Made by a program: the position numbers and the translations under genes. From positions 1 to 15,134 of the forward strand of contig CAJOKK010000028.1 of the NCBI GenBank assembly GCA_905235165.1: a stretch of DNA of 15,134 nt. Reading direction: 5' to 3'. Under the pieces are notes generated by a model. It was not told where the DNA came from. It was given only the letters and a program-made list of their open reading frames with translations, and searched no databases. Origin of the DNA: an uncultured Atopobiaceae bacterium. GTDB lineage: Bacteria > Actinomycetota > Coriobacteriia > Coriobacteriales > Atopobiaceae. Position 1 is the first letter of the stretch. The number at the start of each line of letters is the position of its first letter. Of the stretch, positions 5,666 to 13,857 are shown in pieces.

Positions 5666-6544
5666 ATGGCAGCACGTATCGGAGCGCTTGAGGCGGGCGG
5701 CACCAAGATGGTCCTGGCGGTAGGCACCGCCGACGGCACCATCGAAGAGCAGGTTTCCATGCCCACCGTCGAGCCCGACCGTGTGGTTCCCGAAATGGCG
5801 AAGTGGTTTGCCGAGCGCGAAGTTGACGCCATCGGCATCGGCGCCTTCGGCCCCACGATCGTCAATCCGAACAATCCCGACTTCGGCAAGACCTGCTTCA
5901 CGCCCAAGCCCGGCTGGTCCTATTTTGACTTCCTGGGCACCATGCGCGCAGGCTACAACGTGCCCATGGGCTATGACACCGACGTCAACGTTGCCTGCCT
6001 GGGCGAGGCCACCTTCGGCTGCGCCAAGGGCCTCGACTCCGTGTGCTACTTCACCATCGGTACCGGTATCGGCGCCGGTGTAATGGTGGGCGGCCAGCTC
6101 CTGCACGGCATGCTGCACCCCGAGGCGGGTCACATCCTTCTGACCAAGCTTCCCAACGACCCGGGAACGAGCACCTGTCCCAAGCACGACCGTTGCTTCG
6201 AGGGACTTGCCGCAGGTCCATCCATCAAGGCGCGTTGGGGTGCCAGTGGCTCCGAGCTCGCCGACCGCAACGAAGTCTGGGAGCTTGAGGCCGACTACAT
6301 CGCGCAAGCATGCGAGATCTACGTCACCTGCTATTCTCCCGAGAAGATCATCATCGGCGGTGGCGTGGCCCATCAGGAGCAGATCTTCCCACTGATCCGC
6401 AAGAAGTTCCTCGCCTACCTCAACGATTACCTGAAGACTCCCGAGCTTGAGGATATCGACAATTACATCGTCCCCAACAGCCTCAACGAGAAGCAGGGCA
6501 TCCTGGGTTGCATCGAACTGGGCAGGCGCGCTCTCGAAGCCTAA
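5666..6544 (+). CDS. ROK-family sugar kinase, probable fructokinase
   Basis: Cytoplasmic kinase of the ROK family, probably phosphorylating fructose to fructose 6-phosphate with ATP. The 292-aa protein begins with the ATP-binding EAGGTK (9-14), has the catalytic Asp in GYDTDVN (~106), the glycine-rich TIGTGIGAGV (130-139) and the zinc site built from His156 in HPEAGH plus the CPKHDRC cluster (Cys171, His174, Cys177). This spacing and the following FEGLAAGPS match the fructokinase branch (B. subtilis YdhR/GmuE type). I chose the ATG at 5666, preceded by AGGAG at a slightly long 10-nt spacing; an upstream in-frame GTG at 5588 adds 26 residues outside the conserved domain. It may supply phosphorylated fructose independently of the PTS genes at the window's left end. 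Confidence 0.85.
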   Translation: MAARIGALEAGGTKMVLAVGTADGTIEEQVSMPTVEPDRVVPEMAKWFAEREVDAIGIGAFGPTIVNPNNPDFGKTCFTPKPGWSYFDFLGTMRAGYNVPMGYDTDVNVACLGEATFGCAKGLDSVCYFTIGTGIGAGVMVGGQLLHGMLHPEAGHILLTKLPNDPGTSTCPKHDRCFEGLAAGPSIKARWGASGSELADRNEVWELEADYIAQACEIYVTCYSPEKIIIGGGVAHQEQIFPLIRKKFLAYLNDYLKTPELEDIDNYIVPNSLNEKQGILGCIELGRRALEA

Positions 6545-6571
6545 AGCGTAAGCCACCATCCGTCACCATCG

Positions 6572-6580
6572 TGCTACTAT
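6572..6580 (+). promoter_or_regulatory. candidate extended -10 for tRNA-Arg
   Basis: TGCTACTAT fits an extended -10 element 12 nt before the mature tRNA-Arg 5' end, implying a leader of only a few bases. No clear -35 hexamer is seen. Confidence 0.35.
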
Positions 6581-6592
6581 GTAACGGCACAA

Positions 6593-6669
6593 GCGCCAGT
6601 AGCTCAGCAGGATAGAGCACCGGACTTCTAATCCGACGGTCGGGGGTTCGAATCCCTCCTGGCGCACCA
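6593..6669 (+). tRNA. tRNA-Arg (anticodon TCT)
   Basis: A complete 77-nt tRNA with encoded CCA: acceptor GCGCCAG/CTGGCGC, D-arm GCTC/GAGC, anticodon loop CTTCTAA giving TCT (codon AGA), T-arm GGGGG-TTCGAAT-CCCTC. As in the tRNA-Lys gene, the 27-43 position is a non-pair (C-A). It lies 48 nt after the ROK kinase gene and is followed by a terminator. Confidence 0.96.
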
Positions 6670-6681
6670 TTTTGGGTTGAT

Positions 6682-6711
6682 AAGGGTCCCGATGACGGGG
6701 CCCTTTCTTTG
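6682..6711 (+). terminator. intrinsic terminator of tRNA-Arg
   Basis: A 9-bp stem (6682-6690 with 6697-6705, one T-G pair) closes a 6-nt loop, followed by TCTTTG. It starts 12 nt after the tRNA. The T-tract is short but the position is right. Confidence 0.75.
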
Positions 6712-6721
6712 TAGGGCGAAT

Positions 6722-6796
6722 CCCAGGGAGGGATTCGAACCCCGTGAGGGCGGGATGCGCCCGCGGCGCATCCCGGGCCGAAGCGCCGCAAGGCGC
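6722..6796. repeat. palindromic tRNA-associated repeat element, copy B
   Basis: Read on the minus strand it has the same order as copy A: hairpin 1 GCGCC-TTGC-GGCGC (6796-6783), hairpin 2 with an 11-bp stem (6775-6765 with 6761-6751), GCCCTC, then a T-arm-like box. The box GGGGTTCGAATCCCTCC (6743-6727) matches 17 nt of the upstream tRNA-Arg T-arm, in the opposite orientation. It lies directly beyond the tRNA-Arg terminator and about 65 nt from the ffh stop codon, and may also serve as a barrier to transcription coming from ffh. Confidence 0.75.
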
Positions 6797-6861
6797 GTAG
6801 ACCCACCCATACCAAATCGTGACATTTCGAGCCTGTTTTTGTCACAAAATGGTTGAAGGCC

Positions 6862-8268
6862 TTAGAAGGGGAAACCGTTCTTGCCCTGGGGGTTCACACC
6901 CATATTGCGCATCATATTCTGCATCTGGCGACGGGCCTTGCGAGAGCCGCCCTTACCACCCATCTCGTTGGTCATCGCGCGCATCTTGCCCATCATCTTG
7001 TTCATCTCGCTCCACTGCTTGACGAGCTGGTTGACCTCCTGGATGGAGCGGCCCGAACCGGCAGCGATACGCTTGCGACGCTGGCCGTTGATCTTCTTGG
7101 GGTGCTGGCGCTCGTCAGGCGTCATGGAATAAATCATTGCCTCGATGCGCGTGATCTGGCTCTCGTCGAGGTTGCCACCCATCTGTGCCAGTGCGCGATC
7201 GCCGCCAGGAATCATGCCGATGAGCTTGGAAAGGCCGCCCATCTTACGAATCTGGTTCATCTGGTCGAGCATATCGTCCATCGTGAAGCCCTCGCGCAGG
7301 ATGCGCTCAGCGTTCTCAAGGTCTTCCTCCCTGGCAACCTTCTGGGCCTGCTCGATGATGCCCACCACATCGCCCATGCCGAGGATGCGCTTGGCCATGC
7401 GCTCAGGATAGAAGACCTCGAGCGAATCGGGCTTCTCGCCCATGCTCACGAACTTGATGGGCTTGCCCGTGACCTCACGCACCGACAGGGCGCCGCCACC
7501 ACGGGCATCGCCGTCAAGCTTGGACATGATCACGCCGTCAAAGTCCACGCGCTCGGCGAAGGTGCTCACCACGTTCACGATGTCCTGACCGGTCATGGCG
7601 TCAACCACCATGAGGATCTGGTCGGGCTTGACGGCGTTCTTGATGTCAACCGCCTCGGCCATCATCTGCTCGTCGATCTGCAGACGGCCCGCGGTATCGA
7701 CGATGACCACGTCGTTGAGGTGGTCGATGGCGTAGCGAATAGACTCGTTGGCAATCTTGACCGCATCCTTGCCGTCACCACGGTAGACCGGCACGCCGAT
7801 CTCCTCACCGAGGGTGGCAAGCTGATCGGCAGCGGCGGGGCGATGCACGTCGCAGGCAGCCAGAAGCGGGCTTCTCCCCTGCGACTTGAGCATGTAGGCA
7901 AGCTTGGCAGAGGCCGTGGTCTTACCAGAGCCCTGCAGACCGACGAGCATGATCACGTTGGGCGTGCGGTTCTGCGGCAGGACGAGCTTTGACTCCGTTT
8001 TGCCGAGAAGCTCAGTGAGCTGATCGAGCACGATGGCCACGACATTCTGCGCCGGGGTCAGCGAGTCGAGCACCTCGGCCGTCATGCACTTCTCCTTGCA
8101 GGCGGCCACGAAGTTCTTCACGACGCGGTAGTTGACGTCCGCCTCGAGAAGGGCCATGCGAATCTCGCGCATGGCAGAGTTGATATCGTCCTCAGTGAGA
8201 CGGCCCTTGCCGCGCAGCGCGTCAAAGGTGTCTTGAAGTCGATCAGAAAGGCTACTGAAAACTGCCAT
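6862..8268 (-). CDS. ffh: signal recognition particle protein Ffh (SRP54)
   Basis: GTPase subunit of the signal recognition particle; binds signal sequences of nascent membrane and secreted proteins together with the 4.5S/6S-like SRP RNA and docks on FtsY. The 468-aa protein has the N domain (1-~95), the G domain with P-loop GLQGSGKT (110-117), DTAGRL (191-196) and SKLDGDARGG (249-258), and the methionine-rich M domain (~300-468) with the RNA-binding RRKRIAAGSG motif. All key residues are present and length is normal. ATG start with GAGGAG 9 nt upstream. It follows ftsY by 27 nt and ends the housekeeping cluster; no clear T-tailed terminator follows it. Confidence 0.97.
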   Translation of the reverse strand: MAVFSSLSDRLQDTFDALRGKGRLTEDDINSAMREIRMALLEADVNYRVVKNFVAACKEKCMTAEVLDSLTPAQNVVAIVLDQLTELLGKTESKLVLPQNRTPNVIMLVGLQGSGKTTASAKLAYMLKSQGRSPLLAACDVHRPAAADQLATLGEEIGVPVYRGDGKDAVKIANESIRYAIDHLNDVVIVDTAGRLQIDEQMMAEAVDIKNAVKPDQILMVVDAMTGQDIVNVVSTFAERVDFDGVIMSKLDGDARGGGALSVREVTGKPIKFVSMGEKPDSLEVFYPERMAKRILGMGDVVGIIEQAQKVAREEDLENAERILREGFTMDDMLDQMNQIRKMGGLSKLIGMIPGGDRALAQMGGNLDESQITRIEAMIYSMTPDERQHPKKINGQRRKRIAAGSGRSIQEVNQLVKQWSEMNKMMGKMRAMTNEMGGKGGSRKARRQMQNMMRNMGVNPQGKNGFPF

Positions 8269-8295
8269 AGGTACTTTCTCCTCAGGCTCGTTGAA

Positions 8296-9201
8296 CTAGA
8301 TGATGTCAGACTCCCCCACCAGGGCGCGGGAGAACTCAAGCGCGTCAAAGGGCTGCAGGTCGTTGATGCCCTCGCCCACGCCGATGCGCCACACGGGAAG
8401 CTGGAGCTCGTGGCTAATGGCAACCACGATACCGCCCTTTGCCGTACCGTCAAGCTTGGTGACGATAAGACCGTCAAGGTCGAGGGCGTCATTGAACTCG
8501 CGGGCCTGGTTGAGGCCATTCTGCCCCGTAGTTGCGTCAACCACGAGTACGACGCTCACGGGCATGTTGGCGCGCTTGCGAGTGACGTTGACCACCTTGG
8601 CAAGCTCGCGCATGAGCTCGGGCGAAGTGTGCAGGCGGCCTGCGGTGTCGATAAGAACGAGGTCGGATCCACGCTTCTCGGCCTCGTCGATGACCTCGTA
8701 GCACACGCTTGCCGGGTCGGCACCGCGCTCTCGCGTGATGACGTCAACGCCGGAGCGCTCGCCCCAGACCTGCAGCTGCTCGATGGCGGCGGCACGGAAG
8801 GTGTCGCCTGCGCCGATGAGCGGCTTGGTGCCCCTCTTCAGGGCCTCGCTCGCCAGCTTGCCCACCGTGGTGGTCTTACCGGCACCATTGATGCCCACAA
8901 ACAGGACGCAGGACGGGAGCGAGGTAAAGGGGTCGCGCTCAGAGGGCGCGAACTCCTTGGAGAGTCGCGTAGACAGGGCATTGCGCAGCTGACGGGCCGT
9001 ACGCAGGTTCTCGCGGGCGGCTTGCTCGCGAAGGTCGTCGGTCACGTGCATGGCAACCTCGCCGCCCATGTCGGCCATGACGAGGGTATCTTCGAGCTCC
9101 TCCCAAAAGGTCTCGTCAACCTCGCCACCCATGTAGAAGACTTCGGAAATGGCCTCGCGCGAACGCGAAAGACCACGCATAAGTGAATCACGCAGTGACA
9201 T
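8296..9201 (-). CDS. ftsY: signal recognition particle receptor FtsY
   Basis: Membrane-associated GTPase that receives SRP-ribosome complexes. The 301-aa protein has a short N domain followed by the G domain with P-loop GINGAGKT (103-110), GDTFRAAA (132-139), DTAGRL (185-190) and TKLDGTAKGG (248-257). It lacks the long acidic N-terminal A domain of E. coli FtsY and begins almost directly at the N domain, so membrane contact probably relies on the N-terminal amphipathic helix (MSLRDSLMRGLSRSR). Its ATG overlaps the smc stop (TAATG), implying translational coupling. The ribosome site would lie inside the smc 3' end; no strong one is seen, which fits re-initiation. Confidence 0.97.
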   Translation of the reverse strand: MSLRDSLMRGLSRSREAISEVFYMGGEVDETFWEELEDTLVMADMGGEVAMHVTDDLREQAARENLRTARQLRNALSTRLSKEFAPSERDPFTSLPSCVLFVGINGAGKTTTVGKLASEALKRGTKPLIGAGDTFRAAAIEQLQVWGERSGVDVITRERGADPASVCYEVIDEAEKRGSDLVLIDTAGRLHTSPELMRELAKVVNVTRKRANMPVSVVLVVDATTGQNGLNQAREFNDALDLDGLIVTKLDGTAKGGIVVAISHELQLPVWRIGVGEGINDLQPFDALEFSRALVGESDII

Positions 9202-12200
9202 TAGGCCTCAACCACCTTTCCGGTTGTTCTATCAAGCCTCTGGCTGACCACGTGGCTCACGCCGTCAGCCTGCATAGACACGCCATAGAGGACGTCCGCC
9301 TGCTCCATCGTGCGACGCTGGTGACTGATCACGATGAGCTGGGTCACGCTCTTGAGCTGCTCGATGGCGTCGAGCAGCTTGGAGAGGTTCGAGTCGTCCA
9401 GGGCGGCCTCGACCTCGTCGAACACGTAGAAGGGCACCGTACGGGTGCGGTAGACGGCAAAGAGCAGGGCGAGCGCGGTCAGGGACTTCTCGCCACCGCT
9501 CATGAGCATCATCTTCTGGATCTTCTTGCCACGAGGTTGGGCAACGATCTCGATGCCCGTCTCGGTCACATGGTCGGGGTCGGTCATCTCGATATGGGCA
9601 TGACCGCCCGGGAAGAGCATGGAGAAGACCTCTTCGAAGTTAGCGTTGACCTGGTCGAAGACCAGAAGGAACTGGCGACGCATCTTGCGATCGATCGCCG
9701 CCGTGATCTTGGCAAGCGACTTCTTGGCGCTCTCGAGGTCGTTCACCTGCTCGGAGATGTAGTCGGAACGCTCCTTGAGGCGCAGGTACTCGTCCATGGC
9801 CACCTCGTTGACCGGACCGATGCTGTCGAGCTGGCGGGTGAGCTTGGCGACCTTCTGCTCCATGGCCTCGCGGTCATCCGGCGCAGGAAGCGCGAGCGCG
9901 TCTTCGAGGATCCAGCCGTAGGCCGTGATCTCCTTGAGCGCAGTCTCGACCTGTACCTCGATACGACCAATATCGACCTTGAGGTCGCCCGACGCCGTAC
10001 GGGCACGCTCGAGCTCGCCCGAGGCCTCGTTGACGGCCTCTCGCGCCTCGCTGATCGTGGCCTTGAGGGAGTCGGAGTCTGCCTCGGCAAGCGAGGCGCG
10101 GTCGCGCAGGCGCGCATCCCAGGCCTGGGCACGCTCGTAGATGGCGGCATAGCGCTCGTGCAGCGGGTCGACACGCTGGCGCAGGACGTCGAGCGACCGG
10201 GCCGAGTGGCGCGTAGCCTCGAGGCGCTTGTCGATCTCGCGCACGGTCGTGGCAAGCTCCTCCTCGCGCGAGGCAAGATGGTTCTTACGCTCAACCGTGG
10301 TGGCCAGGCGCAGGCGGGCGTCTGCCAGGCGCTCGCTGGCCTCATTCTCTGCACGGGAGGCGGCGGAGCGCTTGTCGGAGATCTCGGAGAGCTGACGGCC
10401 CAACTCAGCCGCACGCTCCTCGGCCGCCTCGGCAGCCGCCTTGTGCTGGGCGATCTTGGGTCGAGCCTCGTCGGCCTTTTCGGAGGCGGCGGCGCGGCGC
10501 TTGGCCACCTGCTCCTGCTCGGAGGTTGCCTGATTGTGCTGGGCTTCGAGACGACCGATCTCGGAAGTGACCGAGGAAAGCTCGCCACGCAAGCGAGCAA
10601 CGTCGCCCTTGGCACGGGCGCTGCTGTCGCGAGCGTCGCTCAAGGCGACATCGGCCTCGCTCACGGCACGCGCCGCGTCCTCGGCGCTCGCCTCGAGCTC
10701 GCCCATCCCCTCGTTGAGGGCGCGCATGCGACGCTTGCGCTCAAGCGCGCCAGCCTCGGCACCGGCAGTGGCACCCACCACGATGCGACCATCGGGCAGC
10801 ACCGTCACGCCCGTGGGCGTAACGTAGGTGAAGGCCGGCGCCTCGTCGTGAGCACGCACGGCCGCCGTGGCGTCATCCACGAGGCGCACGTCGCCGAGAA
10901 GGGCGCGCACGAGACCGCGCGTATGGTCGGCCACGCTGAGCTTGTCAACCAGGGCCTCCCCCGGCGCATCTTCGGCAACGGCGGCATCCTCGTCCCTACG
11001 GGCAATGATGGCCGCACGGCCAGCGGTGTCGGTGAGGCCCTCAGCCGTATGGGCAAGCGAGGCCGCAGCCTCGGAGTCTGCCACGACGAGAGCCGCCAGG
11101 TCATCGCCCAGCAGGCGCTCGATAAGACCCTCGAGCTCGGCAGGAGCCTCGATCAGGTCGGCCAGGCGGCACTCGACCAGCCCCTCGGAACGAGAGGCAA
11201 GGGCCGCGGTGAGCTTGCTCGCATTGGCGCTCTGCTCGTCAACCGCACTGAGGGCGGCGAGCGTGGCGCGAGACTCCTGGAGACGCGTGCGGGCCGCGCT
11301 CTCCTCCTTGCGGGCGGCGTTGAGGGCGTCTTGCGCGGCCTGAATGGCCTTGGTTGCTCCCTCAGCCGCAGCCGTCGCCGCCTCAAGGTCGGCAGAGATC
11401 GTGGCCTTGCGCGCCTCGCGCTCCGCAAGGGCGGCAGCGGCGGTCTCTATCTGCTCGGAAATCTGCGAGAGTCTGCTCGCGAACATCTGGTCTTGCGTCT
11501 CGGCGCTCTCGATCTGGTCGCGGAGCTTGGCATAGGCCAAGGTCTCGGTGTCAGCCTCACGCTGGGCAGAGCGCTGGTCAGCCGTGAGCTGGGCCTGCTT
11601 GGAGCCGAGGCTGCGACGCTCCTCAGTCGTGCGACGCGCCTCCTTCTCAAGCTCGGCAACGCGCTCCTGCAGCTCGCGGACGCCTACGGAGGCGTCAGAG
11701 AGCTCACCGGCCACGCGCTCGTGCTCCTCGATGGCATCGGCACGCTGCTTTTGGCTCGAGGAGAGGGTCATGCGCATCTCGGAGAGACGCGCGACCATGT
11801 TCTTGCCCTTCTCCTCAAGCAGGCGCATGTCGGAATCGATGCGGCCGAGGATGTCTTGCATGCGACGGCGCTGCTCGCCCAGGTCGCCAACGAAGATGCC
11901 CTTCTGCTCGAGAAGCGACTGGTAGCGCTCGAGATCGTTGGACTTCTCGTCAAGGCGCAGCTGGGCCAGCTCGACGGCGGCATCCGCCTCGCGCTGGCGA
12001 GCAATCAGCTGGTTGTATCGCTCCTGCAGCTGGCGAAGGTCGTCAACGGCAAGGGTGGTTGAAAGATCCGAGAGCTCAGCCTTGAGGTCGCGGTGACGCT
12101 TGGCCTTGTTGACCTGGCGCTCAAGCGGGCCGAGCTGGCGATTGATCTCACGCGAGATGTCTTTGGCGCGCGTGAGGTGCTCCTCCATGGCGCGGAGCTT

Positions 12201-12737
12201 GCGCTCCGAGCGCTCCTTGCGCCGACGGTGCTTGGCAATGCCGGCGGCCTCCTCGATGAGCTCGCGACGGTCTTCGGGGCGGCTGGCGAGAATGGAATCG
12301 AGCTTGCCCTGGCTAATGATGGAGTGGGTGTCTTTGCCCAGGCCGGAATCGTGCAGGATGTCGGTGATGTCCATCAGGCGCGAGGGCGCATTGTTGATGA
12401 GGTACTCAGACTCGCCGGAGCGGAACATCCGTCGCGTGACGGCAACCTCAGAGAAGTCGATCGGCAGGGTGTGGTCGCTGTTGTCGAGCACGAGCGTGAC
12501 TTCCGCCACGCCCACCGGCTGACGCGCCGACGAGCCGGAGAAGATCACGTCCTCCATGGCCTGGCCGCGAAGCATCTTGGCGCTCTGCTCGCCCAGAACC
12601 CACAGGATGGCGTCAGAGATGTTTGACTTGCCCGAGCCATTGGGACCCACCACCACGGTGAGGCCGGGGTCAAAGATGAGAGAGGTACGGTCGGCGAAGG
12701 ACTTGAACCCCTTAAGCGTGAGCGACTTCAGGTACAC
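9201..12737 (-). CDS. smc: chromosome segregation protein SMC
   Basis: Condensin ATPase that organises and segregates the chromosome as a dimer with ScpA and ScpB. At 1178 aa it is full length. The N-terminal head has Walker A GPNGSGKSN (31-39); long coiled coils (about 170-500 and 670-1010) flank the hinge (about 515-660); the C-terminal head has the signature SGGEK (~1080-1084) and Walker B VFDEVEAALDD (~1105-1115). The GTG start is supported by GGAGG in the 14-nt gap after rnc and by the family-typical MYLKSLTLKGFKSF. The coiled-coil region is rich in Ala, Glu and Arg codons, which leaves very long open frames on the opposite strand. It overlaps ftsY by one base. Confidence 0.97.
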   Translation of the reverse strand: MYLKSLTLKGFKSFADRTSLIFDPGLTVVVGPNGSGKSNISDAILWVLGEQSAKMLRGQAMEDVIFSGSSARQPVGVAEVTLVLDNSDHTLPIDFSEVAVTRRMFRSGESEYLINNAPSRLMDITDILHDSGLGKDTHSIISQGKLDSILASRPEDRRELIEEAAGIAKHRRRKERSERKLRAMEEHLTRAKDISREINRQLGPLERQVNKAKRHRDLKAELSDLSTTLAVDDLRQLQERYNQLIARQREADAAVELAQLRLDEKSNDLERYQSLLEQKGIFVGDLGEQRRRMQDILGRIDSDMRLLEEKGKNMVARLSEMRMTLSSSQKQRADAIEEHERVAGELSDASVGVRELQERVAELEKEARRTTEERRSLGSKQAQLTADQRSAQREADTETLAYAKLRDQIESAETQDQMFASRLSQISEQIETAAAALAEREARKATISADLEAATAAAEGATKAIQAAQDALNAARKEESAARTRLQESRATLAALSAVDEQSANASKLTAALASRSEGLVECRLADLIEAPAELEGLIERLLGDDLAALVVADSEAAASLAHTAEGLTDTAGRAAIIARRDEDAAVAEDAPGEALVDKLSVADHTRGLVRALLGDVRLVDDATAAVRAHDEAPAFTYVTPTGVTVLPDGRIVVGATAGAEAGALERKRRMRALNEGMGELEASAEDAARAVSEADVALSDARDSSARAKGDVARLRGELSSVTSEIGRLEAQHNQATSEQEQVAKRRAAASEKADEARPKIAQHKAAAEAAEERAAELGRQLSEISDKRSAASRAENEASERLADARLRLATTVERKNHLASREEELATTVREIDKRLEATRHSARSLDVLRQRVDPLHERYAAIYERAQAWDARLRDRASLAEADSDSLKATISEAREAVNEASGELERARTASGDLKVDIGRIEVQVETALKEITAYGWILEDALALPAPDDREAMEQKVAKLTRQLDSIGPVNEVAMDEYLRLKERSDYISEQVNDLESAKKSLAKITAAIDRKMRRQFLLVFDQVNANFEEVFSMLFPGGHAHIEMTDPDHVTETGIEIVAQPRGKKIQKMMLMSGGEKSLTALALLFAVYRTRTVPFYVFDEVEAALDDSNLSKLLDAIEQLKSVTQLIVISHQRRTMEQADVLYGVSMQADGVSHVVSQRLDRTTGKVVEA

Positions 12738-12751
12738 GGCGCACCCTCCGG

Positions 12752-13474
12752 TTACTGCAGGTCAGCCCACACTGCGTGCGGGTCTTCTTGGATGCGGCGA
12801 ATGGCGTCGGCGGCAGCGGCGCTCTCAGACTCCTTCTTGGAGCCACCCGTTCCACGGCCGATGCGACGGTTGTCGAGCATGACGACGGAGGTGAAGGTAC
12901 GAGCATGAGCCGGACCATCAGAGGACTCTAGGCGATAGGTCGGCGTCTTGCGGATATTGCCCCGCTGCGTAAGCTCCTGTAGGGCAGTCTTGGGGTTCAC
13001 GGAACGCTGGATCGTCTCAGGGACCATGAACTCGCCAAGGTTTCTCATCACAAACTCATGGGCGGCATCGTAGCCTGCGTCAACATAGAGGGCACCAACG
13101 ATGGCCTCGAAGACATCTTCAAGCGCAGAGCGCATACCGCGCGTGTTGGTGCCCAGCTCGGAGACGCCAAAGACGATGTATTCGGTGAGGCCGAGGCTCT
13201 CCGAGACGGACGAGAGCATCTTGCCTGAGACGAGCGCGATCTTGAGGTCGGTCAGCTTTCCCTCGTCCATCTGCGGAAAACGCTCGTACACCTCGCGCGC
13301 CACGATGGCGCCGAGAATGGCGTCACCGAGGAACTCGAGGCGTTCATACGATGCCGAGACCGGCTTGCCCTCTGCTGCCGACGGATGCGTGATGGCCGAG
13401 GCAATGAGGTCTTTATTAGCAAACTCGTGGCCGACGATCTGCTCGACGGCCACGACTCGTTTGTGAAGCTTCAA
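12752..13474 (-). CDS. rnc: ribonuclease III
   Basis: Endonuclease that cuts double-stranded RNA, including rRNA precursors. The 240-aa protein has the catalytic domain with signature YERLEFLGDAIL (43-54; Glu47, Asp51) and a second acidic motif LEDVFEAIVGALYVD (Asp120, Glu123), followed by a double-stranded RNA binding domain (~160-235) containing NPKTALQELTQ and GTGGSKKESESAAA. The start is TTG with AGAGGA 6 nt upstream; no in-frame ATG fits. It sits 10 nt after acpP and 14 nt before smc. The acpP-rnc-smc order recurs widely in Gram-positive bacteria. Unlike many actinomycetes, no fpg gene is inserted before smc. Confidence 0.96.
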   Translation of the reverse strand: MKLHKRVVAVEQIVGHEFANKDLIASAITHPSAAEGKPVSASYERLEFLGDAILGAIVAREVYERFPQMDEGKLTDLKIALVSGKMLSSVSESLGLTEYIVFGVSELGTNTRGMRSALEDVFEAIVGALYVDAGYDAAHEFVMRNLGEFMVPETIQRSVNPKTALQELTQRGNIRKTPTYRLESSDGPAHARTFTSVVMLDNRRIGRGTGGSKKESESAAAADAIRRIQEDPHAVWADLQ

Positions 13475-13484
13475 AGCGATTCCT

Positions 13485-13721
13485 CTACAGAGCCTGGGTG
13501 ATTGCGTCCACAGCGTCGCCGATGGTGTGAATGGTCAGAAGCTTTTCGTCCTCCATCGATGCGTCGAACTCATCCTCAAAGGCGGTGACGAGCTCGAGAA
13601 GATCGAAGGAGTCTGCACCGAGCTGCTTGAAGTCAGTCTGCTCGGTAAGCGAAGAGGGGTCGACGTCAAGCGACTCACTCGTAACCTTGATGACCTTATC
13701 GAACACTTGCGAACGATCCAT
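13485..13721 (-). CDS. acpP: acyl carrier protein
   Basis: Small acidic protein that carries acyl chains on a 4'-phosphopantetheine arm for fatty acid and phospholipid synthesis. The 78-aa length is normal. The attachment Ser38 is in GADSFDLLELV; the family more often has GADSLD, so Phe follows the modified Ser here. The ATG at 13721 has AAGGAG 7 nt upstream. An in-frame extension upstream adds residues unlike any ACP and runs over a GC hairpin, so I rejected it. It lies 10 nt before rnc and 146 nt after plsX; that gap holds two hairpins and possibly a separate promoter. Confidence 0.96.
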   Translation of the reverse strand: MDRSQVFDKVIKVTSESLDVDPSSLTEQTDFKQLGADSFDLLELVTAFEDEFDASMEDEKLLTIHTIGDAVDAITQAL

Positions 13722-13740
13722 GAGAAATCTCCTTGCATAG

Positions 13741-13757
13741 CGCCCCAAAGCGGGGCG
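13741..13757 (-). other. GC hairpin in the acpP leader
   Basis: CGCCCC-GCTTT-GGGGCG forms a 6-bp stem 19 nt before the acpP ATG, just upstream of its AAGGAG. Without a T-tract it is not a terminator. It may stabilise the mRNA or expose the ribosome site. Confidence 0.45.
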
Positions 13758-13825
13758 ATTAACCCACATACAAAACAATTTGATGGTAGCAGAGCCAGAA
13801 GGACTCGGCACCTTCATCACGCATA

Positions 13826-13857
13826 AAGCAGCCACCCCCAGGCGAGAGTGGCTGCTT
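13826..13857 (-). terminator. hairpin after plsX, possible weak terminator or processing site
   Basis: A 10-bp perfect stem (13848-13857 with 13826-13835) begins 10 nt after the plsX stop codon, with a 12-nt loop. On the minus strand only TTTAT follows, so termination would be partial. It could separate plsX from the much more abundantly needed acpP message. Confidence 0.45.

Noticed and set aside
3759..6796. Element copies as att sites of an integrated island
   Set aside because: Integration at a tRNA leaves direct repeats of the tRNA 3' end; these are inverted, and no integrase or foreign genes lie between the copies.
6483..6845. Minus-strand open frame across tRNA-Arg and element B
   Set aside because: Its product (ARRDSNPRPSD-like strings) is a translation of the antisense tRNA-Arg sequence, not a protein.
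6819..6845. GTGACA/TGTCAC inverted repeat near the ffh 3' end as its terminator
   Set aside because: The 6-bp arms are 15 nt apart and no T-tract follows on the minus strand; too weak to call.
6853..9186. Long plus-strand open frames opposite ffh and ftsY
   Set aside because: They are antisense to two fully conserved GTPase genes and share the codon-mirror pattern of GC-rich DNA.
9183..12062. A 959-residue open frame on the plus strand opposite smc
   Set aside because: It mirrors the Glu/Ala/Arg-rich SMC coiled coil in GC-rich DNA; smc has all its catalytic motifs in the other strand, and the antisense protein shows no recognisable domain.
13722..13835. Extended N-terminus of the acyl carrier protein
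   Set aside because: The extra residues are unlike any ACP, span a GC hairpin, and the ATG at 13721 has an ideal ribosome site.
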